Numbered from the stretch's first letter, positions 8,100 to 18,483 are shown. The stretch is DNA of 47,646 nt from Rhodobacterales bacterium 32-67-9 (GCA_002280515.1 NCEA01000015.1:4313-51958); one strand, 5' to 3'. The notes: a model not told the origin generated them from the letters alone. Numbers and translations: made by a program.

Positions 8100-8840
8100 A
8101 TGGGCGACAGTCCTGGAAAACGTCTGGCTTCGTTTCGACAATCATTGGGGCTATCGCAGCGAGCGTTCGGTGCCGCTATTGGAACAAGCCACGCGACCGT
8201 CGCATTCATCGAAGGCGACGAGCGCGACCCTTCAAGGGCATTCCTCCAGAAGATTTCAGACACTTACGGCGTAAACGCCGACTGGCTTTTGAGCGGACAC
8301 GGCGAGATGCTCCGCGCGCCGGGAGGTGGCTATGAAGCGCGGCGCGGCAGCGTCGAACCTGCGGATCGCTCGAAGCCTGGTCACGGCGACGTCACCTACG
8401 CCGGTATCGAATACGCCTTTGCCAGACGCATGGCGCTCTCAATCTCTGCTGGCAACGGGCTGACCCCTATCGACGAAGGCGAGGCAGAGGGTGTGGCATT
8501 CCCGGTCGCCTGGCTGCGCCGGCAGGGGATCAACAGCGACTTGGCGGTCCTGGTGAGCGTGAAGGGCGACAGCATGGCGCCGGCGATCCCGGACGGCGCC
8601 CTGGTACTGATCCACGTTGCTGAGCGCTCGATCGCATCCGCTGGGATCTATGCCTTCAACCTGGACGGCGAATCTTACGTGAAACGGATCGTGCCCCAGT
8701 CGAGCGGGGCAGACGGCCGGCCCAGCGCGGTGGCCGTACTCGCGGACAATCTGGCCTATCCACCGATAGTGCTCAGCGGTCCGGAGTTGAACCGAATGAC
8801 AATTGTCGGCCGCGTCCGCGCGGTGGTAGCACAGGTTTAG
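8100..8840 (+). CDS. CI/LexA-like phage repressor (XRE HTH + S24 peptidase)
   Basis: 246 residues. Residues 8-65 form an XRE-type helix-turn-helix (RLASFRQSLGLSQRAFGAAI followed by GTSHATVAFIEGDERDPS). Residues about 145-240 form a S24/LexA-type domain with the catalytic serine in KGDSMAPAIPDG (Ser158) and the general-base lysine in ESYVKRIV (Lys195). Such proteins hold a prophage silent and inactivate themselves by autocleavage when activated RecA accumulates; here both catalytic residues are kept, so the switch is probably still inducible. I could not place an Ala-Gly cleavage site with confidence. It is divergent from the small phage gene and faces nested inverted repeats that are its likely operator. 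Confidence 0.9.
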   Translation: MGDSPGKRLASFRQSLGLSQRAFGAAIGTSHATVAFIEGDERDPSRAFLQKISDTYGVNADWLLSGHGEMLRAPGGGYEARRGSVEPADRSKPGHGDVTYAGIEYAFARRMALSISAGNGLTPIDEGEAEGVAFPVAWLRRQGINSDLAVLVSVKGDSMAPAIPDGALVLIHVAERSIASAGIYAFNLDGESYVKRIVPQSSGADGRPSAVAVLADNLAYPPIVLSGPELNRMTIVGRVRAVVAQV

Positions 8841-8897
8841 CGCATTTCTTGAAGCGCAACGTTCGCAAGAGATCGTTCGTCACAGAAGGCATCATGT

Positions 8898-9275
8898 ATG
8901 TTGAACTATTACCATCTTCCCCGGAGGATCGCGGTCGCTCTTCTTGTTGCCCTCCCAGCCGGAGTGTCAGCACAAGGTCTCGTTCAATCGGTACCCATAC
9001 CAATTGACGTAGAGATATTGGCTTGTGCTATCGAGGACAGCGTGGGCGTGTTTGTCGTAAGGGTCGACGACAGTGGTCAACCGATCGAGTTGCTGACCGA
9101 GAGACCCGAAGACGAGGTCTCGATACAGGACGGCCGCATCATCCTAACTCGTGACCAGTCGACCTTGATCGTATCCAAGCGCCGAATTGTTGGCAGCGAA
9201 GGAAGCAAGGTGCTCAGCGGCGTCTGCTCCCCTGTCGCATTCGACATCCTTGCGGCTCTGCAGCCGAAGCGATAA
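8898..9275 (+). CDS. Secreted protein of unknown function
   Basis: 125 residues that I do not recognise. The N-terminus LPRRIAVALLVALPAGVSAQ is a clear Sec signal peptide with a likely cleavage after VSA, leaving a mature part of about 100 residues. This is beta-rich, with two cysteines (in EILACAIED and LSGVCSPVAF) that could form a disulfide in the periplasm. The gene starts 57 bases after the repressor gene in the same direction and may be co-transcribed with it, which would make it expressed in the lysogenic state like a phage-carried accessory (moron) gene. Base composition is lower in GC than in the host genes. Confidence 0.6.
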   Translation: MLNYYHLPRRIAVALLVALPAGVSAQGLVQSVPIPIDVEILACAIEDSVGVFVVRVDDSGQPIELLTERPEDEVSIQDGRIILTRDQSTLIVSKRRIVGSEGSKVLSGVCSPVAFDILAALQPKR

Positions 9276-9792
9276 CTGCCAGGACGAAGGCGTCTTTTCG
9301 GCACCACTGGCTCGTGCGATCGAGAAATCAGTTGCATGTTCCCTGAGCAAGACGCCACCATCGCCCAAGCTGGTAATGACGTGTTTTCAATAGCTTACGG
9401 CCAACATGCAAATCGGTACCGAACATGCAACGCAATTTGCATGTTCCGCGCCCATGATCGGCCTCCTGCAGCCTGGTCATCGAGCCATCATCACAGATTT
9501 ATTGCTTGTTTTACGGATGTTTAAACGGTCACACCCCGAACGCCCCCTGACCGGCCTAAAAGGCCCGTCCTTCGCCTGAAACGGCCGATTTCCGCTTTAC
9601 TGCCGACAATCTTCCGGCTCCCCTCGGCACCGCGCCACCGGCTCTTTCGGCCCTTATTTCATTGGCCCATCCGGCTTCTACCGGGCTCATCCGCTCTGTT
9701 CCGCCCTCACTGCAGGAATAAGTGTCAACACACAGAAAAACCTGTGGACAGAATTGGATGGAATGCGCCGCCCTCTGGCGCCGCCGCCGGCG
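9276..9792. other. Non-coding right flank of the accessory block
   Basis: No convincing gene in 517 bases; the short open frames have neither ribosome-binding sites nor family resemblance. The left part carries a cluster of TTGCATGTTC sites listed separately. From about 9530 to 9715 the plus strand is pyrimidine-rich with recurring CCGGCT/CGGCC words and a small GGCCT-aaa-AGGCC palindrome near 9554. The stretch ends at the 3' end of the leftward ubiK gene. The host/insert junction is probably inside it, but no matching direct repeat to the left flank was found by eye. Confidence 0.5.
9331..9446. repeat. Cluster of four TTGCATGTTC sites in both orientations
   Basis: The word GTTGCATGTTC occurs at 9331-9341; its reverse complement GAACATGCAAC at 9421-9431; AACATGCAAAT at 9403-9413; and ATTTGCATGTTC at 9435-9446. 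The last two form a perfect 11-base inverted repeat around the third site. Four near-identical 10-11-mers in 116 bases of non-coding DNA are not expected by chance. They look like binding sites of a dedicated protein: a regulator, an iteron-type initiator or a recombinase. Confidence 0.65.
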
Positions 9793-10074
9793 TCAGCCCT
9801 TCGACTTGCCGCCCCGGCCGGCATGGGGCGGGTTGCCGACCGCCTCCAGCGCCGCGATCCGCGCCTTCAGCGCCTCGTTCTCCTCGCGGGCCTTCTGCGC
9901 CATCGCGCGGACCGCGTCGAATTCCTCGCGGGTGACGAAATCGCGGTCGGCCAACCAGCGATCCATCAGCGACTTCATCGCCGTCTCGGCCTCGGTCTTC
10001 GCCCCCTGCGCCACACCCATCGCGTTGGTCATCAGTCTCGACATGTCGTCGAAGAACTTGTTCGGTCCGCTCAT
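9793..10074 (-). CDS. UbiK-type accessory factor (YqiC/BMFP family)
   Basis: 93 residues from the ATG at 10074 ([20 protein letters not shown]), which has a GGGAGG ribosome-binding site eight bases upstream; an ATG seven codons earlier is less likely. The amphipathic start, the central [26 protein letters not shown] coiled coil and the basic tail are typical of the YqiC/UbiK family, trimeric membrane-associated proteins that assist ubiquinone synthesis in proteobacteria. It lies back to back with lgt. It marks the host side of the right flank of the accessory block, with ybjN as its presumed original neighbour. Confidence 0.85.
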   Translation of the reverse strand: MSGPNKFFDDMSRLMTNAMGVAQGAKTEAETAMKSLMDRWLADRDFVTREEFDAVRAMAQKAREENEALKARIAALEAVGNPPHAGRGGKSKG

Positions 10075-10188
10075 CGGGCGCCTCCCATGGGGCAAATCAC
10101 ATCTGCCGCCTATATGCGCGCGGGGGGCCGAAAGCTCAAGGTTGACTTCGCCGCGCCCCCGCGCTCAGACAAGGGCGAAGGAGACCGC

Positions 10189-11067
10189 ATGTACGCCGCC
10201 ATGAACTTCCCCGACATCTCGAACGAGATATTTGCCATCGACCTCTTCGGGCTGCATCTGGCGCTCAGGTGGTATGCGCTCGCCTATCTCGCGGGGCTGA
10301 TCGCCGGGTTCCTCATCGTCCGCGCGCTGATGCGGCGCCCTGTCCTCTGGCCCGGCGACCGGGCGCCGATGGCGCCGGAACGGACGGAGGATCTTCTGAC
10401 CGCGATCATCCTCGGGGTGATCCTTGGCGGGCGGCTCGGCTTCGTCCTCTTCTACCAGCCGGGATACTACCTGTCGCACCCGGCCGAGATCCTGAAGGTC
10501 TGGGAAGGCGGCATGTCGTTCCACGGCGGCTTTCTCGGCACTGTTGTCGCCGGGCTCTGGTTCTGCCGGCGTCACGGCGTGCCGGCGCTGCAACTCTCCG
10601 ACGCGATGGCGCTGGTGGCGCCAGTGGGCCTCTTCTTCGGGCGGTTGGCGAATTTCGTGAACGCGGAACTTTGGGGGCGGCCGACCAACCTGCCCTGGGG
10701 CGTGGTCTTCCCCGGCGAGGCGGCGCAGGACTGCGCCGGCATCGCCCCCGGCGCCTGCGCCCGCCACCCGAGCCAGCTTTACGAGGCCGGGCTCGAAGGC
10801 CTCGTTCTCGGCCTCGTGCTGCTGGCGCTTCTCCGGGCCGGCGCGCTGAAGCGGCCGGGGCTGATCACCGGCATCTTCCTGCTCGGCTACGGCCTTTCGC
10901 GCTTCGCGGTCGAGTTCGTGCGGCAGGCCGACGCCCAGTTCATCACCCCGGACAATCCAATGGGCTACGTCATCCACGCCGGTGGCGCCGGCCTGTCGAT
11001 GGGGCAGCTCCTGTCGCTGCCGATGGTCGCGGCGGGGCTCTGGTTCTGGCGGCGGGCGCGGGCGTGA
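10189..11067 (+). CDS. lgt: Prolipoprotein diacylglyceryl transferase
   Basis: 292 residues; the inner-membrane enzyme that moves diacylglycerol from phosphatidylglycerol to the lipobox cysteine of lipoproteins, the first step of lipoprotein maturation. About seven membrane segments can be drawn. The Lgt signature appears as [16 protein letters not shown], with the conserved His in MSFHGGF and the Arg-rich end block [10 protein letters not shown]. The ATG at 10189 is preceded by GAAGGAG at the right distance; the frame stays open far upstream but without family sequence. Its stop overlaps the GTG start of the next gene, so the two are translationally coupled. Confidence 0.95.
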   Translation: MYAAMNFPDISNEIFAIDLFGLHLALRWYALAYLAGLIAGFLIVRALMRRPVLWPGDRAPMAPERTEDLLTAIILGVILGGRLGFVLFYQPGYYLSHPAEILKVWEGGMSFHGGFLGTVVAGLWFCRRHGVPALQLSDAMALVAPVGLFFGRLANFVNAELWGRPTNLPWGVVFPGEAAQDCAGIAPGACARHPSQLYEAGLEGLVLGLVLLALLRAGALKRPGLITGIFLLGYGLSRFAVEFVRQADAQFITPDNPMGYVIHAGGAGLSMGQLLSLPMVAAGLWFWRRARA

Positions 11068-12140
11068 CACCGCTCGGGCAGATCCTCGCCCGGCGCATCG
11101 CGGCCGACGGGCCGATGAGCGTCGCCGACTACATGGCGGACTGCCTGCTGCATCCCGATCACGGCTATTATGCCACCCGCGACCCCTTCGGGATGGGGGG
11201 CGATTTCACCACCGCGCCCGAGATCAGCCAGATGTTCGGCGAAATGCTCGGCCTCTGCCTCGCGCAAAACTGGATCGACCAGGGCCGGCCAGCACCTTTC
11301 GTTTTGGCCGAGGTCGGGCCGGGGCGCGGCACGCTGATGGCCGACATCCTGCGCGCGATCCGCGCCGTCCCGGGCATGACCGATGCCGCAGAGGTTCACC
11401 TTGTCGAGGCCTCGCCGGTCCTGCGCGCCCGGCAGGCCGGGACGCTTCACGGCCATCGCCCGGTCTGGCACGACGGGGTGGAGACGCTGCCCGACCTGCC
11501 GCTCTTCCTCGTCGCCAACGAGTTCTTCGACGCCCTGCCGATCCGCCAGTTCGAACGAACGGCCGAGGGCTGGGCCGAACGTCAGGTCGGCCTGCGCGAG
11601 GGGCGCCTTGCCCCCGGCCTCGGCCCGGTGACACGCTACCCTGCCCTCGCCGCCCGGCTCGGCGACACCCGGCCCGGCGACCTGGTCGAGACCTGCCCCG
11701 CCCTGCCCGGGATCGCTGCCTCTATCGGCGCCCGCATCGCCGCCCTGGGCGGCGTGGCGCTGATCATCGATTACGGCGGCTGGCATTCGCTCGGCGGCAC
11801 GTTTCAGGCGCTGAAGGCGCATGAACGCGTCGATCCCTTCGCCACGCCGGGCGAGGCCGACCTGACCGCGCATGTCGATTTCGAAGCCCTCGCCACCGCC
11901 TTCGCCGGCGCGGGAACCGCGGTCACGGCGATGACGCCGCAGGGGGTGTTCCTGGAACGGCTGGGTATCACGGCGCGGGCCAAGGCGCTGGCGCGCAAGC
12001 TGCAAGGGGCGGCACTCGACGCCCATGTCGCCGCGCATCGACGCTTGACCCACCCTGAGGAAATGGGACAGTTGTTCAAGGTGATTGCGAGTTATCCACG
12101 GGAATGCCCCCCACCGCCCGGATTCGACCCCTTGCCATGA
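11064..12140 (+). CDS. SAM-dependent methyltransferase, MidA/NDUFAF7 family
   Basis: 358 residues from a GTG at 11064 that overlaps the lgt stop codon (GTGA). The protein matches the MidA/NDUFAF7 family over its length: [20 protein letters not shown], then [21 protein letters not shown] and the SAM-binding motif [16 protein letters not shown]. The mitochondrial relative methylates an arginine of complex I subunit NDUFS2, so a role in complex I assembly is a reasonable guess for the bacterial protein. No signal peptide or membrane segment. It is the middle gene of lgt-midA-pgeF, all linked by four-base overlaps. Confidence 0.88.
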   Translation: MTPLGQILARRIAADGPMSVADYMADCLLHPDHGYYATRDPFGMGGDFTTAPEISQMFGEMLGLCLAQNWIDQGRPAPFVLAEVGPGRGTLMADILRAIRAVPGMTDAAEVHLVEASPVLRARQAGTLHGHRPVWHDGVETLPDLPLFLVANEFFDALPIRQFERTAEGWAERQVGLREGRLAPGLGPVTRYPALAARLGDTRPGDLVETCPALPGIAASIGARIAALGGVALIIDYGGWHSLGGTFQALKAHERVDPFATPGEADLTAHVDFEALATAFAGAGTAVTAMTPQGVFLERLGITARAKALARKLQGAALDAHVAAHRRLTHPEEMGQLFKVIASYPRECPPPPGFDPLP

Positions 12141-12892
12141 CACTCGAGATTCTCACGCATGACGCCCTCGTCCCGCTGCGCCACGGGTTCTTCACCCGCA
12201 AGGGCGGCGCTTCGTCCGGGATCTTCGCGGGGCTGAACTGCGGCCACGGCTCGTCCGACCAGACCGAGGCGGTGGCGATCAACCGCGAACGGGTGTCGGC
12301 CGCGCTCGGGGTGGCAGCCCCGGCGCTGATCGGCGTGCATCAGGTTCATTCCGCCGAGGCCATCACCGTCACCGGCCCGATGGCGACCTCGATCCGCGCC
12401 GACGCGCTGGTGACCGCGACACCGGGGCTGGCACTGACGGTACTGACCGCCGATTGCCAGCCGGTGCTTTTCGCCGATACCGGCGCCGGCGTGATCGGCG
12501 CGGCCCATGCCGGCTGGCGCGGCACGCTCCTCGGCGTGCTCGAGGCGACGCTCGACGCGATGGAGGCGCTCGGCGCCCGGCGTGCGGACACCATTGCGGT
12601 GATCGGACCGGCGATCAGCCAGCGCGCCTACGAGGTCGGCCCCGAATTCCTTGACGAGTTCATGAGCGTTGACCCCGGCTATTCGCGGTTCTTCTCCGGC
12701 GGTCAGGGCGACCGCGCGCATTTCGACCTTCCGGGCTTCGGGCTTCACCGGCTGCGCGAGGCCGGTATCGGCCGGGCCGAGTGGATCAGGCACTGCACCT
12801 ATTCCGATCCGGAGCGGTTCTATTCCTACCGCCGCTCGGTCCTGCGGCACGAGGCCGATTACGGTCGGTTGATCTCGGCAATCCGGCTCTGA
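12137..12892 (+). CDS. pgeF: Peptidoglycan editing factor PgeF (YfiH, laccase-domain)
   Basis: 251 residues from the ATG at 12137, which overlaps the preceding stop codon as ATGA. The family's metal/active-site residues are visible: His in GVHQVHSAEA, Cys in TADCQPVLF and His in AAHAGWRGT. The C-terminal RHCTYSDPERFYSYRR is also typical. In E. coli the protein removes mis-incorporated L-Ser from peptidoglycan precursors; other members oxidise phenols or act on purine nucleosides. Cytoplasmic, no signal peptide. Last gene of the lgt cluster, which fits a role in the cell envelope. Confidence 0.92.
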   Translation: MTLEILTHDALVPLRHGFFTRKGGASSGIFAGLNCGHGSSDQTEAVAINRERVSAALGVAAPALIGVHQVHSAEAITVTGPMATSIRADALVTATPGLALTVLTADCQPVLFADTGAGVIGAAHAGWRGTLLGVLEATLDAMEALGARRADTIAVIGPAISQRAYEVGPEFLDEFMSVDPGYSRFFSGGQGDRAHFDLPGFGLHRLREAGIGRAEWIRHCTYSDPERFYSYRRSVLRHEADYGRLISAIRL

Positions 12893-13071
12893 GCCGGGGC
12901 AGGACGCGGGCCGCATCGGCCCCCACGCTTTGCAGCCCTGCCCCAAAAATACCCCGAACCGTGCCCAATCTCTGCCGCAATGCCGGGTAATATCGCTTCA
13001 TCCGGTCGCAGAATCGGAACCAAAAGAAGCGGCCCGCAAGAGGTCGTGAATTGAGGCAAAGGAGCAGTCTG

Positions 13072-13218
13072 ATGAAACCGGACCGTCGCTGGATGAAATC
13101 GGTTCTCGCCGAAAGCGCCAAAGCTGGCCCCATCCTGCCTTGGCACCGCGGCGCCCGCCAAATCGCCGCCCGCAAGCGCAAGAGCCAGAGCGACACCGGT
13201 CCGTCCGCCCAAGGCTGA
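13072..13218 (+). CDS. Small basic protein, 48 residues, unknown function
   Basis: A short frame starting MKPDRRWMKSVLAESAKAG and ending in a basic Arg/Lys/Ser tail. A strong AAAGGAG ribosome-binding site ends seven bases before the ATG, and a good intrinsic terminator follows at 13274. I recall similar short proteins starting MK-DRRWLKSV with a PW(A/H)RG motif in other Rhodobacteraceae at this place, but no function is known to me. The sequence is hydrophilic and positively charged, without signal peptide or membrane segment. Confidence 0.65.
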   Translation: MKPDRRWMKSVLAESAKAGPILPWHRGARQIAARKRKSQSDTGPSAQG

Positions 13219-13273
13219 CCCATTCCTGCCCACACCTGTTCCCTGCGCCCCCTCCAGCGCGGGACACCAAGAA

Positions 13274-13329
13274 CCGGCGGACTGATCGCTCTCCCCCCCA
13301 GGGATCGGTCCGCCGGCTTCCGCTTTTCC
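13274..13329 (+). terminator. Intrinsic terminator after the 48-residue gene
   Basis: A 14-bp stem, 13274-13287 (CCGGCGGACTGATC) with 13303-13316 (GATCGGTCCGCCGG), one G-T pair, and a run of four T at 13323-13326. It closes the transcript coming from the small gene and possibly from pgeF. Confidence 0.75.
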
Positions 13330-13466
13330 GGACCACCGATTCGGCCAACCCGACCCAGCAATTCGTTGTCGAAGGGTTAACGGGTCCGTCTTGTCGCGTC
13401 CGGCTCAACAAAGCCGGTTCGGAACCTGCGATTAGGTGCCAGCGTTTTGAAAATCATCCCCATTTT

Positions 13467-13495
13467 TTGACAGGACCGGCAAAACAGGTCAGATT
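13467..13495 (+). promoter_or_regulatory. Possible sigma-70 promoter of the Hint-domain gene
   Basis: A perfect -35 TTGACA at 13467-13472, then 17 bases and a poor -10 CAGATT at 13490-13495. The remaining 13219-13564 gap holds the terminator at 13274 and an AT-richer segment but no gene. The weak -10 keeps this tentative. Confidence 0.35.
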
Positions 13496-13564
13496 GTTCA
13501 CATAGTCAATCTGCATTTAGGGGTGGGGGCTCCGCAGATGTGACCAGACCGAAAGGCTGATCGC

Positions 13565-14377
13565 GTGTCGTACCCTCAAACCGGAATTAACCGTCTGACG
13601 ACGGACGTTTTCAATTCTCCCGTTCCTCAATCCAGATCCATTTCCCACCCCGCCGCCCCGGCCGAGGTCCAGTACGCGCGGCGCCCCCCCCTCACCCGGC
13701 GTTACGAGATCGCCTATCTCGGTCAGGACGGCTGCATCGAGACCGGCACCCGCCTTGCCCCGGCCATCCCCGAGTTCGAGGAGGCGTTTTCCGCCTTCGC
13801 ACGCGGCAGCGTCATCGCCACGGCCGACGGCCCCGTCGCGGTCGAGGATCTGGTGCCGGGAATGCGGGCGCTGACCGGCGAGGGGCGGGCCGAAACGATC
13901 ACCTGGATCGGCTCGATGACGCTCTTCCCGCCCCGGTCAATGCCGGGGATGTATGACGGCAAGCTGACGCGCATCACCGCCGATGCGTTCGGCGTCGGCC
14001 GGCCGATGCCTGACCTTGTCCTCGGGCCGCGCGCGCGGCTTCTGGTGCGCGACGCACGCTGCCGCTTCGCGACCGGGATCGACAGTGCTTACGCACCGGC
14101 GCGGAGCTTTGCCGACGGGGTGTCGATCATCGAGGTGACGCCGGTCGCACCGATCGCGGTCTATCATGTCGTGCTCGAACGTCAGGGCTCGCTGCGCGCC
14201 GCCGGGCTCGAGATCGAGAGCTACCATCCGGGCATCCGCGCGGCCGACGGCTTTGACCCGCAGGTGGCGCAGCTTTTCCTGTCGCTCTTCCCGCAGGTGA
14301 AGTCGTTCAGCGAATTCGGCGCCATGGCGCATCCGCGCATGTCGGCACACGAGGTCGAGGTCGCATTGGCCGGCTGA
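13565..14377 (+). CDS. Hint-domain protein lacking the usual N-terminal Cys
   Basis: 270 residues from a GTG. After a Pro-rich leader the Hint (hedgehog/intein) fold starts at about residue 76 with SAFARGSVIATADGPVAVEDL and continues through VPGMRALTGEGRAETITWIGSM to a C-terminal beta domain. This is the Rhodobacterales-type Hint protein; proteins of the group often carry the start motif C-F-x-x-G-T. Here the position of the splicing cysteine is Ala77, so autoprocessing by the usual thioester route is not expected. No signal peptide. It ends 22 bases from the convergent Lrp gene. Function unknown. Confidence 0.75.
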   Translation: MSYPQTGINRLTTDVFNSPVPQSRSISHPAAPAEVQYARRPPLTRRYEIAYLGQDGCIETGTRLAPAIPEFEEAFSAFARGSVIATADGPVAVEDLVPGMRALTGEGRAETITWIGSMTLFPPRSMPGMYDGKLTRITADAFGVGRPMPDLVLGPRARLLVRDARCRFATGIDSAYAPARSFADGVSIIEVTPVAPIAVYHVVLERQGSLRAAGLEIESYHPGIRAADGFDPQVAQLFLSLFPQVKSFSEFGAMAHPRMSAHEVEVALAG

Positions 14378-14399
14378 CACGGGAACGGCGCGGCGCCCC

Positions 14400-14900
14400 T
14401 CAGGCGCTGCGCCCGAGCCGCGCCTCGAGCACGTCGAAGGGGACGCCCGGCTGGTCCTTGGCGCAGCGGATGACGAGGCTGGTCTTGACGCTCGCCACGT
14501 TCGGGGCCGAGGTGAGTTCCTCGGTCAGGAAGGTCTGGAACGACGACAGGTCCGGCGCCACGCATTTCAGGATGAAGTCAATCTCGCCGTTCAGCATGTG
14601 ACATTCGCGCACGAGCGGCCAGCCCCGGCACTTCGCCTCGAAGGCCGAAAGGTCGGCCTCGGCCTGGCTGTGCAGCCCGACCATCGCGAAGACCTGAACC
14701 TCGAAGCCAAGCTCGCGCGGATTGACGTCGGCGTGGTAGCCGCGGATATAGCCCGCCTCTTCCAGCGTCCGCACCCGGCGCAGGCAGGGCGGCGCCGAGA
14801 TGCCGACCCGGCGGGCCAGCTCGACATTGGTCATCCGCCCGTCGTCCTGCAACTCTGCCAGAATCTTGCGGTCGATCTCGTCGAGCCTGTTGGCGGCCAT
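14400..14900 (-). CDS. Lrp/AsnC-family transcriptional regulator
   Basis: 166 residues: an N-terminal winged helix (LDEIDRKILAELQDDGRMTN through VELARRVGISAPPCLRRV) in residues 5-60 and a C-terminal RAM effector domain with EVQVFAMVGLHSQAE and the DFILKCVAPD strand. Lrp/AsnC proteins bind amino acids in the RAM domain and regulate amino acid metabolism as octamers. The start ATG at 14900 follows a weak purine-rich site. It is divergent from thioredoxin reductase with 220 bases between; this region may carry its own binding site, but none is obvious. Confidence 0.93.
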   Translation of the reverse strand: MAANRLDEIDRKILAELQDDGRMTNVELARRVGISAPPCLRRVRTLEEAGYIRGYHADVNPRELGFEVQVFAMVGLHSQAEADLSAFEAKCRGWPLVRECHMLNGEIDFILKCVAPDLSSFQTFLTEELTSAPNVASVKTSLVIRCAKDQPGVPFDVLEARLGRSA

Positions 14901-15120
14901 ATCGGCTTCTCCGTGAATTTTTCGGGAACTTATCCTCGGGGGGCCGCTTGCGCAATATTATTTCACGTCCGCGCAACTTTTTCGCGGCGCCGTTTCCCGC
15001 ACCCGTAACATAGCATGGGTTTCAACACTCCAACCACTTGTCCCCGCCGAGCCACCGGGGGTCTTTCCCCTGCGCCCCGAGCCGACTATATCGCTCTGAC
15101 GGCATTCAGAGGGGACGGTC

Positions 15121-16086
15121 ATGGGCGCGACGCGGCATACGAAGGTTCTGATCATCGGCTCCGGCCCGGCGGGCTACACGGCCGCCGTGTATTCCGCCCG
15201 CGCGATGACCAGCCCGATCCTCGTCCAGGGCATCCAGCCGGGCGGCCAGCTCACCATCACCACCGAGGTGGAGAACTGGCCCGGCGACACCCATGTGCAG
15301 GGCCCCGACCTGATGGTGCGGATGGAAGAGCACGCCAAGGCGATGGGGGCCGAGGTGATCTCCGACCACATCTCAGCGCTCGACCTTTCCCGGCGCCCCT
15401 TCATCGCGGCCGGCGACAGCGGCACGACCTATACCGCCGACGCGGTGATCCTTGCCACCGGCGCCCAGGCGAAGTGGCTGGGACTGCCGTCCGAGGAAAA
15501 GTTCAAGGGTTTCGGTGTCTCGGCCTGCGCCACCTGCGACGGCTTCTTCTATCGCGGCAAGGAAGTCGTGGTGATCGGCGGCGGCAATACCGCCGTGGAA
15601 GAGGCGTTGTTCCTGACCAACTTCGCCACCAAGGTCACGCTCATTCACCGCCGGAGCGAATTGCGCGCCGAGAAGATCATGCAGGACCGGCTCTTCAAGC
15701 ATCCGAAGGTGGAGGTCCTTTGGAACCACACGGTGGAGGAAGTTCTGGGCGACGCCGACCCGCTTGGCGTCACCGCAGTCCGGGCGAAGGACGTAAACAC
15801 CGGCAAGGTGACCGACGTCCCCTGCGCCGGGTTCTTCGTCGCCATCGGCCATGCGCCGGCCTCCGAACTGGTGAAAGAGCAGCTTGAGCTTCACCACGGC
15901 GCCTATGTGAAAGTGAAGCCCGGCACGACCGAGACCTCGATCCCCGGCGTCTTTGCCGCCGGCGACCTGACCGATCATGTCTACCGGCAGGCGGTGACGA
16001 GCGCCGGCATGGGCTGCATGGCGGCGCTTGATGCCGAGCGCTGGCTGGCGGCACAGGGCGCGGAGGATCAGGCCGCCGCCGAGTGA
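15121..16086 (+). CDS. trxB: Thioredoxin-disulfide reductase
   Basis: 321 residues of the low-molecular-weight TrxB type. The FAD-binding motif [16 protein letters not shown] is at the N-terminus, the redox-active disulfide is Cys136-Ala-Thr-Cys139 in [12 protein letters not shown], the NADPH-binding motif [13 protein letters not shown] follows, and the C-terminal FAD motif is [21 protein letters not shown]. It reduces thioredoxin with NADPH in the cytoplasm. The gene stands alone and is divergent from the Lrp gene. Confidence 0.96.
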   Translation: MGATRHTKVLIIGSGPAGYTAAVYSARAMTSPILVQGIQPGGQLTITTEVENWPGDTHVQGPDLMVRMEEHAKAMGAEVISDHISALDLSRRPFIAAGDSGTTYTADAVILATGAQAKWLGLPSEEKFKGFGVSACATCDGFFYRGKEVVVIGGGNTAVEEALFLTNFATKVTLIHRRSELRAEKIMQDRLFKHPKVEVLWNHTVEEVLGDADPLGVTAVRAKDVNTGKVTDVPCAGFFVAIGHAPASELVKEQLELHHGAYVKVKPGTTETSIPGVFAAGDLTDHVYRQAVTSAGMGCMAALDAERWLAAQGAEDQAAAE

Positions 16087-16358
16087 CCGGCCTGCTGCCC
16101 CACATGACGCAAGTCAGAGGGCGTTCTTGCCGGACATGATCCCCCGGGCGGCGGTCCTAGATCCTGCCCTAATGCCGAAGGACGGTTGTCCTGCGGTGGC
16201 CAGCGCGCGGCACGGTGAACCCCTGCCGCAGGTGCGTGACCGGGGAAGACCCGCCCCCTTTCCCACATATCCGGCAACAATTCCGTTGCAACGGGCCATT
16301 GGGCGCCATTCCCCGCCCAATGCGCCGATTACTCTTTCCTTCGCGGTGCGGATGTGAA
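16087..16358. other. Gap between trxB and the sulfurylase gene
   Basis: No gene is convincing here. A small stem (CCG-AGGAC with GTCCT-CGG near 16174-16197) could end trxB transcription but lacks a T-run. The promoter and operator of the next gene begin at the right end. Confidence 0.4.
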
Positions 16359-16383
16359 ATACGTTCAGCTCTGAACATATATA
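16354..16383 (+). promoter_or_regulatory. Promoter with 22-bp palindromic operator before the regulator/sulfurylase gene
   Basis: Arms ATACGTTCAG (16359-16368) and CTGAACATAT (16371-16380) around CT form a 22-bp palindrome with one mismatch per arm pair; the inner GTTCAG/CTGAAC is perfect. It fills the space between a possible -35 GTGAAA (16354-16359) and a -10 TATATA (16378-16383). A protein bound here would block RNA polymerase. The MarR-like domain encoded immediately downstream is the obvious candidate. A start near 16390 would leave only about six untranslated bases before the GTG at 16396. Confidence 0.65.
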
Positions 16384-16395
16384 GAGTCACCCGCC

Positions 16396-18459
<2,064 letters not shown>

Positions 18460-18483
18460 TCGTCGAATGAACGCATGACGCGG

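Noticed and set aside
9403-9446. Reading the TTGCATGTTC cluster as a LexA box
   Set aside because: The alphaproteobacterial LexA box is GTTC-N7-GTTC; the GAAC at 9421 is followed after seven bases by GCAA, not GAAC.
9721-9760. DnaA-box-like TGTGGACAG near 9744 as a replication origin
   Set aside because: Only a partial match to TTATCCACA and a single site; no second box or AT-rich unwinding region.
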